Shown here one piece after another: positions 54,928 through 57,028 of a stretch of DNA of 57,028 nt. A program made the position numbers and the translations under genes. Under the pieces are notes generated by a model that was not told the DNA's origin, ran no database searches, and was given only the letters and a program-made list of their open reading frames with translations. How positions within the stretch are numbered: the first letter of the stretch is position 1; the number at the start of each line of letters is the position of its first letter. Source of the stretch: an uncultured Aquimarina sp. GTDB taxonomy: Bacteria > Bacteroidota > Bacteroidia > Flavobacteriales > Flavobacteriaceae. The stretch spans positions 1 through 57,028 of the forward strand of contig CANLCT010000029.1 in the NCBI GenBank assembly GCA_947489195.1, in the 5' to 3' direction.

Positions 54928-55938
54928 ATGACAGAAGTATCAAATCAACGTTTTTCTAATTTTGCCATTGTCATACTCAATTGGAATGGACAGCAGTTTT
55001 TAGCTCAATTTTTACCTAGTGTAATTAGATATAGTGAAGATGCTAATATTTATGTGATTGATAATGCTTCCTCTGATAATTCGGTAGTTTGGTTAACCCA
55101 AAATTACAAACAGGTTAAAATAATACAGCTTGATAAAAATTTAGGTTTTGCTGGTGGTTACCAAAAGGGATTAAAGGAAATACATGAACCCTTTTACTGC
55201 TTATTAAATAGCGATATTGAAGTTACCGAAAACTGGTTATTCCCCTTAAAAAAATTATTTGAGACTAATAAAAATATAGCCGCAATACAACCAAAAATTT
55301 TAGATTATAACAATCAAAATTATTTTGAATATGCTGGTGCTGGAGGTGGCTTTATGGATAAATTTGGCTATCCTTATTGTCGTGGTCGCATTTTTGATAC
55401 CATTGAAAAAGATACGGGGCAATACAATGATGAAATTCCTATATTTTGGGCTTCGGGGGCTTGTTTATTTATTCGGAAAAAAGATTTTTGGAATGCTGGT
55501 GGTTTAGATGTTGATTACTTTGCTCATCAAGAAGAAATAGATTTATGTTGGCGACTTTTCAACCAAGGTAAATTGGTTTTTTACACAGGAAAATCGTATG
55601 TATTACATGTTGGTGGTGGATCATTATCGTATGATAACCCAAAAAAAACCTTTTTAAATTTTAGAAACTCTTTATTTTCTATTTTAAAAAATCATAAAGG
55701 TATTTCTGTATTATATATTCTATTCATCAGAATGCTTCTAGACGGTATAGCAGCATTGCGTTTTTTAATTCAAGGAAACTTAAAACAATGCTATACAATT
55801 TTTAAAGCACATATTTCTTTTTATGTACATTTACCACGAATACTAAGTAAAAGAAAAAAAATACAAAAAAAAACGCGAGAATACTTTTCAAAGAGTATTG
55901 TTTTCGATTATTTTGTTAAAAAAAAACGTAATTATTAA
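54928..55938 (+). CDS. Family 2 glycosyltransferase
   Basis: 336 residues. The GT-A fold starts with IVILNWNGQQFLAQFLPS and VIDNASSDNS. The metal motif is LLNSDIEV, and the acceptor-side motif is HQEEIDLCWRLF. A hydrophobic segment near residue 250 (SVLYILFIRMLLDGIAALRF) probably anchors it to the membrane. It is likely a rhamnosyl-type transferase of surface glycans, but the sugar cannot be read. Confidence 0.88.
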   Translation: MTEVSNQRFSNFAIVILNWNGQQFLAQFLPSVIRYSEDANIYVIDNASSDNSVVWLTQNYKQVKIIQLDKNLGFAGGYQKGLKEIHEPFYCLLNSDIEVTENWLFPLKKLFETNKNIAAIQPKILDYNNQNYFEYAGAGGGFMDKFGYPYCRGRIFDTIEKDTGQYNDEIPIFWASGACLFIRKKDFWNAGGLDVDYFAHQEEIDLCWRLFNQGKLVFYTGKSYVLHVGGGSLSYDNPKKTFLNFRNSLFSILKNHKGISVLYILFIRMLLDGIAALRFLIQGNLKQCYTIFKAHISFYVHLPRILSKRKKIQKKTREYFSKSIVFDYFVKKKRNY

Positions 55939-55970
55939 TTCCGTTAGTCGTTATTATCATTAAGTGTTTC

Positions 55971-55978
55971 TATTTTTG
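55971..55978 (+). promoter_or_regulatory. Putative -7 box for the OmpA-like gene
   Basis: TATTTTTG matches TAnnTTTG 22 bases before the ATG at 56001. Confidence 0.45.
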
Positions 55979-56000
55979 TAGAGAAATTAAAATCTTATTT

Positions 56001-56867
56001 ATGAAGAAATTGTTGATTATTGGAACATGTATCCCCTTACTGTTCTCGTCATGTGTAGCTAAAAAGAAATTTGCCGAGTTAGAGGCAAAACAGAAGCGTA
56101 CCAAAGAATTATTGGATAAAGCAACTGTAAAATTGAATATATGTAACGAAGAAAAAGCTGCCGCAGACAGCTCTTTAAAAGTTTACAAAGAAAAGGTTGA
56201 CTTATTAAAAAATACCAACTCATCGCTTTTAAATAATGTTGGTGACTTGGCAACACTTTCTAAAAAAGAGGCTGAAAATTTAGAGCGTTCTTTAGAAAGT
56301 ATCAAAGAAAAAGACATGCAAATTAAAACCATGCGTGACGCCATTAATAAAAAAGATTCGGTAACACTAGCATTAGTAACTAGTTTAAAAGGAGCTTTGG
56401 GTAATTTAAATGACGAAGACATTGAAATAAATGTTGAAAAAGGAGTTGTTTTTATTTCTATTTCGGATAAACTTTTATTTACCAGCGGAAGCTACAATGT
56501 AAGTGAAAAAGCTAAAGTGGTATTGGGTAAAGTTGCTAAAGTAGTTAATGACAAAAAAGATATTGACTTTATGGTCGAAGGACATACAGATAATGTTCCG
56601 TACAAAAAAGGAGTTTTACTTGATAACTGGGATTTAAGCGTTAAACGTGCAACCTCTGTTGTTCGTGTACTTCAAAATCAATTTAATGTTGATCCAGCTC
56701 GTATAACTGCTGCTGGTCGTAGTCACTATGTACCTTTAAAGGACAACACTACAAAAACCAATAAAGCAGCTAATAGACGTACTCGAATTGTAGTACTGCC
56801 TAAATTAGATCAGTTTTATGATATGATTGAAGATGGTATGAAAAAAGCCACTTCTGCTTCAAAATAA
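56001..56867 (+). CDS. OmpA-family lipoprotein with coiled coil
   Basis: Envelope lipoprotein of 288 residues. The signal peptide ends at lipidated Cys18 (LFSSC). A long coiled coil (about 25-125, charged heptads) leads to the OmpA peptidoglycan-binding domain with LLFTSGSYNVSEKA, VEGHTDNVPY and the C-terminal NRRTRIVVLP. It probably links the outer membrane to peptidoglycan. Own promoter and terminator. Confidence 0.9.
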   Translation: MKKLLIIGTCIPLLFSSCVAKKKFAELEAKQKRTKELLDKATVKLNICNEEKAAADSSLKVYKEKVDLLKNTNSSLLNNVGDLATLSKKEAENLERSLESIKEKDMQIKTMRDAINKKDSVTLALVTSLKGALGNLNDEDIEINVEKGVVFISISDKLLFTSGSYNVSEKAKVVLGKVAKVVNDKKDIDFMVEGHTDNVPYKKGVLLDNWDLSVKRATSVVRVLQNQFNVDPARITAAGRSHYVPLKDNTTKTNKAANRRTRIVVLPKLDQFYDMIEDGMKKATSASK

Positions 56868-56889
56868 ACGTTTTTTTAATAATTGTTTT

Positions 56890-56928
56890 AAAAAGCTCCC
56901 TAAGATTAAATTCTTAAGGAGCTTTTTT
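56890..56928 (+). terminator. Terminator after the OmpA-like gene
   Basis: AAAAGCTCC...GGAGCTTTT with inner TAAGA/TCTTA and one mismatch, followed by T. Confidence 0.88.
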
Positions 56929-56974
56929 AATATGGCGCATTCAGAGAATGGCTGATTCTCAAAAATTATACATA

Positions 56975-57013
56975 AAAAATCCAAAATTTGATAAATTCAA
57001 GTTTTGGATTTTT
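56975..57013. terminator. Bidirectional terminator at the window end
   Basis: AAAAATCCAAAA pairs perfectly with TTTTGGATTTTT around a 15-base loop, with T runs on both strands. It probably ends a leftward gene beyond the window. Confidence 0.7.
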
Positions 57014-57028
57014 GTTTTTTAGGTTATT

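Noticed and set aside
1..57028. CRISPR array, rRNA or tRNA genes
   Set aside because: No regularly spaced repeats were seen, and no tRNA cloverleaf or rRNA sequence was noticed by eye; a tRNA scan would be decisive.

Overview
The window looks like chromosomal DNA from a marine, probably seaweed-associated member of the Flavobacteriaceae (Bacteroidota). The evidence is the strong AT bias, promoters of the Bacteroidota TTG / TAnnTTTG type, type IX secretion (T9SS) C-terminal sorting domains, a flavobacterial-type orphan HsdR_N gene beside holA, a menaquinone pathway, and a GH86-type agarase/porphyranase. I saw no rRNA, tRNA, CRISPR array, intact insertion sequence or phage genes.

Region 1 (1-10.4 kb) is nitrogen assimilation. 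gltB-gltD (GOGAT) read leftward. Two tandem glnK-amt pairs read rightward, each with its own promoter, sharing a 12-base leader motif and separated by a terminator. Region 2 (10.6-15.2 kb) holds a molybdate ABC transporter (modABC), a small gene with a sigma-54-like promoter and a perfect palindrome, a Rid-family protein without the RidA arginine, and thrC. Region 3 (15.2-25.2 kb) holds a T9SS-secreted GH86 enzyme, a helical-repeat protein, leuA and leuB, and a large secreted protein that carries a TonB-plug domain without a barrel.

Region 4 (25.2-36.7 kb) is the most accessory-like part. It contains two 161-bp copies of a palindromic intergenic repeat, a second kind of inverted-repeat element, a Tyr/Asn/Arg-rich secreted protein, a free-standing 56-residue T9SS sorting-domain ORF, and an overlapping four-gene operon (lipoprotein, multi-TM protein, HisKA_3 kinase, NarL-type regulator). 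A TetR regulator, a DMT exporter, a GH2 lipoprotein, a divergent AraC regulator and a small secreted protein follow.

Region 5 (36.7-57 kb) is mostly housekeeping. It has a redox cluster (trx, SDR, msrA, ndh), cspA, hisIE and an outer-membrane barrel. A long leftward pyrimidine/RNA/polyphosphate cluster follows (pyrR-pyrB-STAS-like-rnz-pdxH-sixA-ppk-ppx), then a menaquinone cluster (menA-menC-CPBP-menE) with holA. A rightward group (HsdR_N, GNAT, GT2, OmpA-like lipoprotein) ends the window.

How the genes work together: P-II proteins probably gate the Amt channels that feed ammonium to GOGAT. GH86 and GH2 could act in sequence on red-algal galactan, but no SusC/SusD pair is present. Thioredoxin is the usual reductant of MsrA. 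The lipoprotein/kinase operon is the best candidate here for an undescribed signalling system.
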